Shown here one piece after another: positions 34,029 to 41,869 of a stretch of 64,000 bases of DNA. Every line of letters starts with the position of its first letter. The stretch's first letter is position 1. A program made the translations under genes and the position numbers. Origin of the DNA: UBA2882 sp051877575. Its GTDB lineage: Bacteria; Bacillota; Clostridia; Lachnospirales; Lachnospiraceae. Below the pieces are notes generated by a model. It worked only from the letters and a program-made list of their open reading frames with translations. It had not been told where the DNA came from and ran no database searches. The stretch is from positions 1 to 64,000 of the forward strand of contig JBJEJA010000034.1 in NCBI GenBank assembly GCA_051877575.1, written 5' to 3'.

Positions 34029-34910
34029 ATGGCTGATATTCGTTCGGATCGTTCGGAATTGCTGCACTATGACAATCCCAATTATCCGGTCTATTTCAGA
34101 AATAACCATATATTGGCCGATGAAGTATTTTACGATATATCCATTCATTGGCATGACGAAGTGGAATTTATCTATATTCGTTCCGGCAGTATACGTTATC
34201 AGTTAAACGGTGAGATGGTACGGATGAAGGCGGGTGCGGGAATCTTTGTAAATTCCAGACAACTGCATTTGATTGTAAATGATCATGCGGATTGCGAGCT
34301 GTACTGTCTGATTTTTCATCCTATGATTTTATGTGCATCACATCACATTGCAAATGAATTTGTGTCGCCAATCATTGAAAACGATCATGTGCCTTATCTG
34401 TTACTGAGGGAAGAGGAACCATGGCAACGTCAGATTTTGGAAAATATTGCAGCTGTTGAAACGGATCTTTTTGCATCGGCAGGGGAACTGCTGGTTATGA
34501 AACGGCTGTTTGATATTTGGCGGCAGTTATATCTTCATATCGAAATGCCTGCCCGTAATGAACAGGTGCGGGATCATAATCTTTCTCTTGTTAAAATGAT
34601 GATCACATATATACAGGAGCATTATCAGCAAAAATTGACCTTACAGGATATCTGTAGTGCGGGAAAGGTAGGAAAGACCAAAGGAACGGCGCTGTTTGCA
34701 AAGTATCTGAATCTGACTCCTATGGAATATGTGTGCAATTACCGTATTGAAAAAAGTATTGGTTTGTTGGAAGAAAGTGACCATACCGTTACGGAGATTG
34801 CCTATGAGACCGGTTTTTCGGAGGGCAGCTATTACAGTAAGATGTTTCGGAAACGGATGGGTATCAGCCCCGCACAGTATCGGCGCATGCATAAAGAGAG
34901 AACCGAATAG
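34029..34910 (+). CDS. AraC-family transcriptional regulator
   Basis: A 293-residue regulator. The N-terminal cupin (about 25-120: ISIHWHDEVEFIYIRSGSIRYQLNGEMVRMKAGAGIFVNSRQLH) senses a ligand. The C-terminal two-HTH domain (about 185-285) ends in TEIAYETGFSEGSYYSKMFRKRMGISPAQYRR. I chose the ATG at 34029, after a G-rich site. It lies 24 bp before the first ABC permease gene and probably regulates the exporter it leads. Confidence 0.9.
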   Translation: MADIRSDRSELLHYDNPNYPVYFRNNHILADEVFYDISIHWHDEVEFIYIRSGSIRYQLNGEMVRMKAGAGIFVNSRQLHLIVNDHADCELYCLIFHPMILCASHHIANEFVSPIIENDHVPYLLLREEEPWQRQILENIAAVETDLFASAGELLVMKRLFDIWRQLYLHIEMPARNEQVRDHNLSLVKMMITYIQEHYQQKLTLQDICSAGKVGKTKGTALFAKYLNLTPMEYVCNYRIEKSIGLLEESDHTVTEIAYETGFSEGSYYSKMFRKRMGISPAQYRRMHKERTE

Positions 34911-34934
34911 AGAATTCGATACGGAGAAATATTT

Positions 34935-35741
34935 ATGAAACGGAAAAACATAACGGCTTATTTTTACGTGTACAAAACACAGATTTTAAAGAGTCTCGCA
35001 TACAAGTTTGACGTATACGGCAATATTTTGATGCAGACCATTATTATGATTGCGAATGCTTTTTTTTGGCGCGCTTTATTCCGAAATACCGAAAATATAC
35101 AGGGGATAACCGTGGATACCATGCTTACATATACGGTTGTGTCCTCTATGATTTCCATTGTCCTTACCACCAATGTGGAACGACGTATCACAAACAGTGT
35201 CCAAAAGGGAACCATTGCCATCGACATGATGCGGCCGGTCAATATTTTCAGCGTATTTTTTGCAGAAAATCTGGGAAGTGTGACCGCCTTGTTTTTTCAA
35301 AATCTGCTTCCTGTTTTTATCATCGGCAGTATCTTGATCAAGCTTCCGGTTCCTGCTTCTGCGGCGGGAGCCTTGTTGTTCTTGTGCAGCCTGACATTGG
35401 CATTTCTGATCAATTGGTTTCTTGCGGCAATTTTCGGCATGTGGGCATTTACAGCCATTGAAATGGATGCTTTGATACAAGTAAAAAAGCATCTGATCCG
35501 TCTGTTGTCCGGCAGCATGATTCCCATATGGTTTTTCCCGGATTGGTTCCGGGCGGTATTGGAAGCGCTTCCGTTTGTTTATCTATATCAGATGCCTTTG
35601 GATATCTATATCGGGAAATATACGAAAAGTTCGCTGATCCACGATTTTACAATACAGATTTTCTGGACCGTCGGATTGTTTTTGCTGTATCGCTATCTGC
35701 AAAAACGGGTCACGGGAAAGATTATGATACAGGGAGGCTGA
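34935..35741 (+). CDS. ABC-2 type permease (COG4587-like)
   Basis: A 268-residue permease with six predicted helices (AYFYVYKTQILKSLAYKFDVYGNILMQTIIMIANAFFWRALF at the N-terminus). This type forms a heterodimer with a COG3694-type partner and a COG4586-type ATPase, all three encoded here in order. Substrate unknown; exporters of this type are often linked to drug or peptide efflux. The ATG follows GGAG and the next gene starts 4 bp after its stop. Confidence 0.88.
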   Translation: MKRKNITAYFYVYKTQILKSLAYKFDVYGNILMQTIIMIANAFFWRALFRNTENIQGITVDTMLTYTVVSSMISIVLTTNVERRITNSVQKGTIAIDMMRPVNIFSVFFAENLGSVTALFFQNLLPVFIIGSILIKLPVPASAAGALLFLCSLTLAFLINWFLAAIFGMWAFTAIEMDALIQVKKHLIRLLSGSMIPIWFFPDWFRAVLEALPFVYLYQMPLDIYIGKYTKSSLIHDFTIQIFWTVGLFLLYRYLQKRVTGKIMIQGG

Positions 35742-35745
35742 TAAT

Positions 35746-36570
35746 ATGAAACAGAAATTAAATTCTCTTCTCCATTATCTTGACGTAACGGCAGCCTGTA
35801 TCCGAATGGCGTTCCTGACGATCGTGGAATATCCTTCCGGTATAGCAGGCTGGCTTTTGTCCAATCCGATCCAATTTATTGTGGGATTTGCCACAATCCG
35901 GTTCGTCGTAGAACAGTTTGGGGAAATCAATGGATGGAATTATGGACAGCTGGCATTTTTGTATGGTCTTGCGGTAATCTCCCATGCGTTATCCATGATC
36001 TTTTTTGTGCAGGGCTGGTTTATGGGCTATTATGTGCTGGAGGGTGAATTTGACCGCTATCTCACAAGACCCTTAAGCGTGCTCTATCAGTTCTTTTTTA
36101 CCCAGATCAACGTGTTCGGGATTACGGATCTGATACCGGGGATTCTGGTGTTTGCTTACGGATGTCATCAGGTTTCTTTTGTCTGGAGCCTGAAAAATAT
36201 CGTGATGATCTTGATGATGCTAATCGGAGCGACTCTTATTCGGGGCGGAATTTACATCATATTGGGGACAACATCCTTTTTTACGAGAAGTGCCAACGAT
36301 TTTGGGCAGTACACCCAGGAGATTTTTGACAAAACCACCATGTATCCGCTTTCCATGTATCCGGAAGGACTCCAGTTTGTATTGACTTACCTGATTCCCA
36401 TCGGCTGGGTGGCCTTTTATCCGGTTTCCGATCTGCTGGGGATTTCCGGTTCCCATGTTGCATTTCCCGGAGCGGTCGTATGGACATTACTGATCGGCGT
36501 TATTGTGATGGCGGTGGCAGGCGCATTTTTCCGTTACGGCTTAAGAAAGTATGAAAGCGCAGGCAATTAG
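35746..36570 (+). CDS. ABC-2 type permease (COG3694-like)
   Basis: A 274-residue permease with six helices, carrying the DRYLTRPLSVLYQ loop typical of the COG3694 branch and GQYTQEIFDKTTMYPLSMYP in the second half. It is the partner of the preceding permease. GGGAGG within the end of the previous gene serves as its ribosome site. Expressed as part of the AraC-led operon. Confidence 0.88.
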   Translation: MKQKLNSLLHYLDVTAACIRMAFLTIVEYPSGIAGWLLSNPIQFIVGFATIRFVVEQFGEINGWNYGQLAFLYGLAVISHALSMIFFVQGWFMGYYVLEGEFDRYLTRPLSVLYQFFFTQINVFGITDLIPGILVFAYGCHQVSFVWSLKNIVMILMMLIGATLIRGGIYIILGTTSFFTRSANDFGQYTQEIFDKTTMYPLSMYPEGLQFVLTYLIPIGWVAFYPVSDLLGISGSHVAFPGAVVWTLLIGVIVMAVAGAFFRYGLRKYESAGN

Positions 36571-36615
36571 GGCATAGCTGCTGCGAAACAGAAAAATCAT
36601 AGTGAGGGAAAAATA

Positions 36616-37587
36616 ATGAATATGATTGAAGTGAATCATGTATATAAAGAATATCATGTTGTCAAAAAAGAGAAGGGAATGTCGGGCGCATTGAAGGCTT
36701 TGGTCACAAAAGAAAGTCAGATTGTACCCGCAGTTTGTGATCTCACTTTTACGATACAGCCCGGAGAAATTGTGGGATTCATCGGACCCAACGGAGCGGG
36801 AAAAAGTACTACGATTAAAATGATGTCCGGTATCCTGACACCGACCGGCGGGGAAATTCTGATTGACGGAAAAGATATTACCAAATATCGGAAAGAAGTG
36901 GTTCAGCATATCGGGGTTGTCTTTGGACAACGTTCACAGCTGAACTGGGATCTTCGTCTGGGAGAAAGTTTTGAACTGCTGCGCCATATTTACCGGATTG
37001 AAAAGGAGGCGTATGAAGAGACACTGGACGTGATGGATAAAATCCTCGGTATCAGGGACCTGCTTTCCAAGCCGGTAAGACAGATGTCGCTGGGGCAGCG
37101 GGTAAAGGGAGATCTGGTGGCCGCAATGCTGCATTCCCCGAAAGTGCTGTTTTTAGATGAACCAACCATCGGTCTGGATGTGGAATCCAAGTACGCCCTT
37201 CGGAAATTTGTAAAGGAGATCAATCAAAAAAGAGGGACGACGATTATTCTGACCACCCACGATCTGGGAGACATCGAGCAGCTTTGCAGCCGGCTGATTA
37301 TTATTAATCATGGGAAATTGGTGGAAGACGGCAATCTGGAAACGATCGTGGAGCGTATTGCACCCTATAAGACATTGGTAGTGGAATATTATGATGAAAA
37401 GATTCCCACCCACGACAGATGTGAACTGGCAGAAACTGTGGGAAACGTGGCAAAATACCGCTTTATGAAACAGGATATTACGGCTGCAAAATTAATTGAG
37501 GAGTTGAGCGCCAAGGCACAGATCAAGGATGTTTCCATAGAGGAGGCAAAAATTGATGACATTATCAGAATCGCTTACGTGGGATAG
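36616..37587 (+). CDS. ABC transporter ATPase (COG4586-like)
   Basis: A 323-residue ATPase. Walker A is GPNGAGKST near 58-66, signature MSLGQR near 159, Walker B VLFLDEPTIGLD, and the switch His is in TTHDLGDIE. The insertion KKEKGMSGALKALVTKES at the N-terminus and the extended C-terminal part are as in COG4586 proteins. It closes the AraC-permease-permease-ATPase operon. GAGGG precedes the ATG. No hairpin terminator is evident after it. Confidence 0.93.
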   Translation: MNMIEVNHVYKEYHVVKKEKGMSGALKALVTKESQIVPAVCDLTFTIQPGEIVGFIGPNGAGKSTTIKMMSGILTPTGGEILIDGKDITKYRKEVVQHIGVVFGQRSQLNWDLRLGESFELLRHIYRIEKEAYEETLDVMDKILGIRDLLSKPVRQMSLGQRVKGDLVAAMLHSPKVLFLDEPTIGLDVESKYALRKFVKEINQKRGTTIILTTHDLGDIEQLCSRLIIINHGKLVEDGNLETIVERIAPYKTLVVEYYDEKIPTHDRCELAETVGNVAKYRFMKQDITAAKLIEELSAKAQIKDVSIEEAKIDDIIRIAYVG

Positions 37588-37685
37588 GAAAAAGTAAGGA
37601 AAACCCTCAAACTGTCCGATAATAGTATTGCAGGCTGAAAAATACAACAGTCTAGTATTTGTCAAAAGACAGAGAGGGGTATGAA

Positions 37686-38744
37686 TTGAAAATCGATTCC
37701 AGTACCATAGGAATGGAATCCGCCAGAAGCTATGCTTCTATCACTTCCAGATCGCTCAGCTATCAGATGCAGGCAGCGACATTGGGAGTAACCAAGGAAG
37801 GAACAGAAAAAAATTTTTCGGATTTATTGCAATCTGAAAACGGAGAGGAAGGATTGGGAGAGGCAAACCTGTCCCTGAAGGAGCGTTCCAATGCAATATC
37901 AGTTAACAGGAGCATTTCCAATGTGGACGAGAAAAGGGCCATTGAAAGTATCAAGATGCAGTGTATGCAGTATCTGATCTACTGGCTTTTCGGCGGCAGT
38001 ATGAGGGACAGTCTGAAAGATCGGTTATCCCAGATTCAGCCATTACAGGGAACCTCTACGGGTCAGGCTCAGTTTATGACCATGCAGGCCACCATGTCCC
38101 GGTACCATGCGGAGACGGAGCAGACCTCTTTTTCCACAACGGGAACAGTCATTACCGCTGACGGAAGAGAGATATCCTTCAATCTGGATGTGTCCATGAG
38201 CAGAAGCTTTGAGGAGTATTATCAAACTTCCCGGACCACACAGATTGTACAGATGATGGATCCTTTGGTCATCAATCTGGATGCGGATGTCGCATCTTTA
38301 TCGGATCAGAAGTTTGAGTTTGATATTGACAGCGATGGTATTCTGGACAGTATTTCCATGCTGCAGGGCGGTAGCGGATATCTGGCATTGGATAAAAACG
38401 GAGACGGCATCATCAATGACGGATCCGAGCTGTTCGGGACTAAAACGGGAGACGGTTTCTATGACTTATCTATGTATGATGAGGATGGAAACGGATGGAT
38501 TGATGAGAATGATGAGATCTTTTCCAAATTGCTGATCTGGTCAAAGGATGAGAACGGAAATGATGAACTTTATCACCTACAGGAGAAAGGTGTGGGAGCA
38601 ATCTGCTTACAGAAGGTTGCGACGGACTTCTCCCTCAATTCCTTAAAGACCAATCAGAGTAACGGTCAGCTGCGTTCAACCGGAGTGTTCCTGTATGAGA
38701 ATGGAAATGCCGGCACCATGCAACAGTTGGATTTGGCCATCTGA
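37686..38744 (+). CDS. EF-hand-like calcium-binding protein, unknown role
   Basis: A 352-residue soluble protein. Three Asp-rich calcium loops are visible in the second half: DIDSDGILDS, DKNGDGIINDGSELFG and DEDGNGWIDENDEIF (about 215-285). The first half is Ser/Gln-rich and helical. No signal peptide is visible. I use the TTG at 37686, which follows GAGAGGGG; the upstream TTG at 37659 has no ribosome site. Proteins of this design occur in clostridia and other bacteria without assigned role. It precedes spoIID by 62 bp. Confidence 0.75.
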   Translation: MKIDSSTIGMESARSYASITSRSLSYQMQAATLGVTKEGTEKNFSDLLQSENGEEGLGEANLSLKERSNAISVNRSISNVDEKRAIESIKMQCMQYLIYWLFGGSMRDSLKDRLSQIQPLQGTSTGQAQFMTMQATMSRYHAETEQTSFSTTGTVITADGREISFNLDVSMSRSFEEYYQTSRTTQIVQMMDPLVINLDADVASLSDQKFEFDIDSDGILDSISMLQGGSGYLALDKNGDGIINDGSELFGTKTGDGFYDLSMYDEDGNGWIDENDEIFSKLLIWSKDENGNDELYHLQEKGVGAICLQKVATDFSLNSLKTNQSNGQLRSTGVFLYENGNAGTMQQLDLAI

Positions 38745-38745
38745 T

Positions 38746-38775
38746 ACATAGGTCAACCTGTTTGCGGCATAAGAT
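38746..38775 (+). promoter_or_regulatory. Possible sigma-E promoter of spoIID
   Basis: CATAAGAT (38768-38775) resembles a sigma-E -10, with ACATAGGT 14 bp upstream as a weak -35. It is less convincing than the sipL and spoIIID promoters. Confidence 0.35.
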
Positions 38776-38806
38776 ACTGACAAGTGGAATGGTCGGGGAC
38801 AGCGGA

Positions 38807-39625
38807 TTGAAAAGCCGGAAACTATTTTTTTTATTTATGATATTGATCAGTATTGCAGCTATGCTCCTTTCCCGGGAACCGGGAGAGGAGCATATTGTAG
38901 TTATTGCGGAAACGGACAAAGCTGTTATGGAACTTTCGGTGGAAGAATATCTGGTAGGCGCAATGGCAGCGGTCACGGAACCGGAATATGAGGAGGAGTG
39001 TCAAAAGGCATTGGCGGTTTTGATCAGGGGGAATCTGATGAGAAACAGAGAGGGAGAGGAAATGGAGATCAGAACGGATGAGCCGTATTATGATTTTAGT
39101 ACGCGCAGGCAATTATACGGAGAACATCAGCAGGAATATGAGGAACGGCTGGAGGAAGCAGTGGCGGCTACGGCCGGACTCATCGCAGTATCCGGAAATC
39201 AGATATTGGAAGGGAATTTTCATGCGCTCAGTGCAGGCGTCACCAGAGCGGCAGATGACAGCGGCAGCGCGGTCTGTGACCGTTCTATGGAAGCGGAAGA
39301 CTTTTTTTATCAGAAAGAGTATGCAGTGGAAAAAATGGGAAATATAGGAGAAATCAAAAGAGATTCCGCTGGTTATGCAGAAAGTGTTGTGCTGGATGGA
39401 AAGCTCCTGAGCGGGGAGTATTTCAGGGAATGGTTTCAGTTACCTTCGGCAAACTTTGACATAGAAGAAAAAGAAGGAAAATATCTGATTACGGTGAGAG
39501 GAAAAGGGCATGGATTGGGAATGGATTTATATTATGCCAATGAGCTGGCAAAGCAGGGATGGAGTTATAATCAGATATTGGATTACTTTTTTAAAGATTT
39601 TATTTTAAAGAAAATTATCGTATAA
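38807..39625 (+). CDS. spoIID: Stage II sporulation protein D (SpoIID/LytB domain)
   Basis: A 272-residue membrane-anchored protein: one helix at about 5-22, then the SpoIID domain (LSVEEYLVGAMAAVTEPEYEEECQKALAVLIRGNL, NFHALSAG, GKGHGLGMDLYYANELAKQGWSYNQIL). SpoIID is a lytic transglycosylase of the engulfment machine. I prefer the TTG at 38807 because GGGGA lies 7 bases upstream; an in-frame ATG at 38789 would sit too close to the promoter. The catalytic region reads AVTEP where EMP is usual, so activity cannot be assumed. A spoIIQ-like gene follows, as in other spore formers. Confidence 0.88.
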   Translation: MKSRKLFFLFMILISIAAMLLSREPGEEHIVVIAETDKAVMELSVEEYLVGAMAAVTEPEYEEECQKALAVLIRGNLMRNREGEEMEIRTDEPYYDFSTRRQLYGEHQQEYEERLEEAVAATAGLIAVSGNQILEGNFHALSAGVTRAADDSGSAVCDRSMEAEDFFYQKEYAVEKMGNIGEIKRDSAGYAESVVLDGKLLSGEYFREWFQLPSANFDIEEKEGKYLITVRGKGHGLGMDLYYANELAKQGWSYNQILDYFFKDFILKKIIV

Positions 39626-39648
39626 AGTTTTTTTCACGGGGCAAAACT
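39620..39648 (+). promoter_or_regulatory. Sigma-F-type promoter of the spoIIQ-like gene
   Basis: GTATA (39620-39624), a 15-bp spacer, and GGCAAAACT (39640-39648) match the Bacillus sigma-F consensus GYATA and GGNNANANT at every defined position. It overlaps the end of spoIID. Confidence 0.7.
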
Positions 39649-39667
39649 ATTGCTGAGGTGAAAAAAT

Positions 39668-40537
39668 ATGAAAAGACACAACTTTACAAAATGGAATAAA
39701 GAAAAAGTATCAATTTATGCATCGGCAGCCCTTGTGGTATGCGTGTGTGTTGTATCCGGTATATATGCGGCAAGTCAATCTCCTTCCAAAAAGCAGATTA
39801 TAGATATTGAGTCTGTAGAGGAGGAAAACGATTATGCATCTGTGGGAGAGAACCGGGCAACGGGCGCTGAGAATGCAGAGGCATTCGTACAACAGGAGGA
39901 AACTGTGACCGTAACAACCAATAACGGACAGAGTACACTTCCTTCCGATGCGCTGCAGGGAATGGAACAGGCAGAGGGTATGACGGATATCGGAAATTCT
40001 CTCGCAGCAGATCTGACAGGTGATGCAGAGATGGCTGAAACGGAAGTCGTGGAAATCAGCGAAGAGGAGTTCAGCGTTCCGACAATGGCGGACAGCAACA
40101 GCAGTCAGGAAGCGGTACTTCACTTTAACGCCGAAGAGGGGTTATCCTGGCCTGTGATCGGAAATGTTATTATGAACTACAGTATGGATGAAAGAATCTA
40201 TTTTGCGACTTTAAACCAATATTGTTATTATCCTGCCGTAGCGATCAGTGCCGAAGAAGGCGGGCCGGTAAATGCGGCTGCGTTGGGAACGGTCACGAAG
40301 ATCGGAGTAAATGAAGAAATCGGGCAGTATGTTGTGATGGATCTGGGCGACGGGTATCAGGCAACATACGGTCAGTTGAAGGATCTGACCATAGAGCAGG
40401 GAGATAAGGTAAGCAAAGGACAGATCATCGGTTATGTGGCAGCCCCCACGAAATATTATAGCCTGGAGGGAACCAATATTTATTTCAAGCTGGAAAAAGA
40501 CGGAGAATCTGTTAATCCGATCACTTATTTCAAATAG
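39668..40537 (+). CDS. spoIIQ: SpoIIQ-like M23/LytM-domain protein
   Basis: A 289-residue protein with one N-terminal helix (about 16-34), a long acidic linker (35-150) and a LytM-type beta domain (about 165-289: PVNAAALGTVTKIGVNEEIGQYVVMDLGDGYQATYGQL, then GDKVSKGQIIGYV). It lacks the zinc ligands of M23 peptidases: the HxxxD and HxH positions read differently (no His in NIYFKLE, VVMDLGDG in place of HG). In Bacillus SpoIIQ sits in the forespore membrane and binds SpoIIIAH. The location after spoIID and the sigma-F-type promoter support this identity. Enzymatic activity is unlikely. Confidence 0.82.
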   Translation: MKRHNFTKWNKEKVSIYASAALVVCVCVVSGIYAASQSPSKKQIIDIESVEEENDYASVGENRATGAENAEAFVQQEETVTVTTNNGQSTLPSDALQGMEQAEGMTDIGNSLAADLTGDAEMAETEVVEISEEEFSVPTMADSNSSQEAVLHFNAEEGLSWPVIGNVIMNYSMDERIYFATLNQYCYYPAVAISAEEGGPVNAAALGTVTKIGVNEEIGQYVVMDLGDGYQATYGQLKDLTIEQGDKVSKGQIIGYVAAPTKYYSLEGTNIYFKLEKDGESVNPITYFK

Positions 40538-40551
40538 AGCGGGATGAGAAC

Positions 40552-41718
40552 ATGAAGCTTGCAATTATAAACGGAAGAGTACTGACTATGGCGGATAAAG
40601 GAAAACAGGTCATAGAACAGGGTACAATTTTGGTAAATGGCAGTCTTATAGAGAAGGTGTCGGAAAAGAAAGCGGAAATTCCGGCAGAATATCGTCTGAT
40701 CGATGCAAAAGGATGTTTTGTGCTGCCCGGTTTTGTGGAATCCCATTGCCATATGGGAATTACCGAGGAGAAAAAAGGAACGGAAGGGGATGATTGTAAC
40801 GAAACCGTAAATCCGATCACCCCTTCTTTGCGTGCAATCGATGCAATCAATCCTATGGATGATGCGTTTCACAATGCCGTGCGTGCCGGCATTACCACAG
40901 CGATGATCGGTCCGGGAAGCTCCAATGTGGTAGGAGGACAATTTGTCGTACTTAATAATCACGGCAGATGTATCGATGATATGGTATTGCGGTTTCCGGC
41001 AGCGCTGAAGGTGGCATTCGGAGAGAACCCCAAGGTCAATTACAGCGGCATGGGCAAATCTCCCTCTACCAGAATGGCGATTGCATCCATGCTGCGAAAG
41101 GAACTTCTTGATGCAAAGCAATATCTGGACAATTCTAAAAAAAATAAGGAAACGGATCTGCATTATGAAGCATACAGGGCGGTGTTTGAGAAGAAAATAC
41201 CGTTGAAAGCACATGCACACCGGGCGGATGATATTTTAACGGCTATCAGGATTGCGAAGGAATTTGATCTGGATATGACACTGGATCATTGTTCGGAAGG
41301 ACATCTGATCGTGGATGAGATCAAAGCATCGGGCTTTCCGGCAATCGTGGGACCGGATCTTGCCAGCAGGAACAAGATTGAAGTGCAGAATATGGCATTC
41401 AAGACAGCAGGCATTTTATCCAAAGCCGGAGTTTTGACTGCGATTACAACCGATCATCCGGTTTCAATTATTCAAACTCTACCATTATGTGCGGCTTTGG
41501 CGGTTAAAGAAGGGATGAGAATGGAAGATGCGTTAAAGGCCATTACGATCAATGCGGCAAAAATATGCAGGGTAGATGACAGGATTGGCAGTCTGGAGGC
41601 GGGGAAGCAGGCGGATATTGTTATTTTCGACAGGCATCCTTTCGACATTTTTGCAAAAACCATGTGTGTGCTGATCAGGGGGAAAATGGTATACCGTACG
41701 CCGGAATTTTTTGTGTGA
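40552..41718 (+). CDS. Amidohydrolase, imidazolonepropionase-like
   Basis: A 388-residue metal-dependent hydrolase. Metal ligands are seen in ESHCHMG (near 63-66), then KAHAHRADDI near 222-224 and TTDHPVS near 303. It begins MKLAIINGRVLTM, as is usual for the family. Substrate is unknown: members act on cyclic amides and similar compounds. It follows the spoIIQ-like gene by 14 bp and may be read through with it; no functional link is known. Confidence 0.85.
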   Translation: MKLAIINGRVLTMADKGKQVIEQGTILVNGSLIEKVSEKKAEIPAEYRLIDAKGCFVLPGFVESHCHMGITEEKKGTEGDDCNETVNPITPSLRAIDAINPMDDAFHNAVRAGITTAMIGPGSSNVVGGQFVVLNNHGRCIDDMVLRFPAALKVAFGENPKVNYSGMGKSPSTRMAIASMLRKELLDAKQYLDNSKKNKETDLHYEAYRAVFEKKIPLKAHAHRADDILTAIRIAKEFDLDMTLDHCSEGHLIVDEIKASGFPAIVGPDLASRNKIEVQNMAFKTAGILSKAGVLTAITTDHPVSIIQTLPLCAALAVKEGMRMEDALKAITINAAKICRVDDRIGSLEAGKQADIVIFDRHPFDIFAKTMCVLIRGKMVYRTPEFFV

Positions 41719-41743
41719 GTGAAGAAAAAGCACCGGTTGTGAC

Positions 41744-41772
41744 TTTACCAACATTTCTCCATGGGGTATAAT
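41744..41772 (+). promoter_or_regulatory. Sigma-A promoter of the lipoprotein-ddl-murF operon
   Basis: TTTACC (41744-41749) and TATAAT (41767-41772) are 17 bp apart. Transcription would begin near 41779. Confidence 0.75.
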
Positions 41773-41777
41773 CAAAA

Positions 41778-41851
41778 TAATGTGACAACTATTCAAAGTC
41801 CGGAAAAGGCATGATGCTTACGAGGGACTGAATAGTTACATAATGTGACAA
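41778..41851 (+). repeat. Structured leader with direct and inverted repeats
   Basis: TAATGTGACAA occurs at 41778-41788 and again at 41841-41851. Between them AACTATTCA (41787-41795) pairs with TGAATAGTT (41829-41837); the stem can extend by GTCC/GGGAC with a small bulge. The whole sits in the untranslated leader of the operon that follows. Confidence 0.6.
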
Positions 41852-41869
41852 AATCAGGGTGGAAATGTT

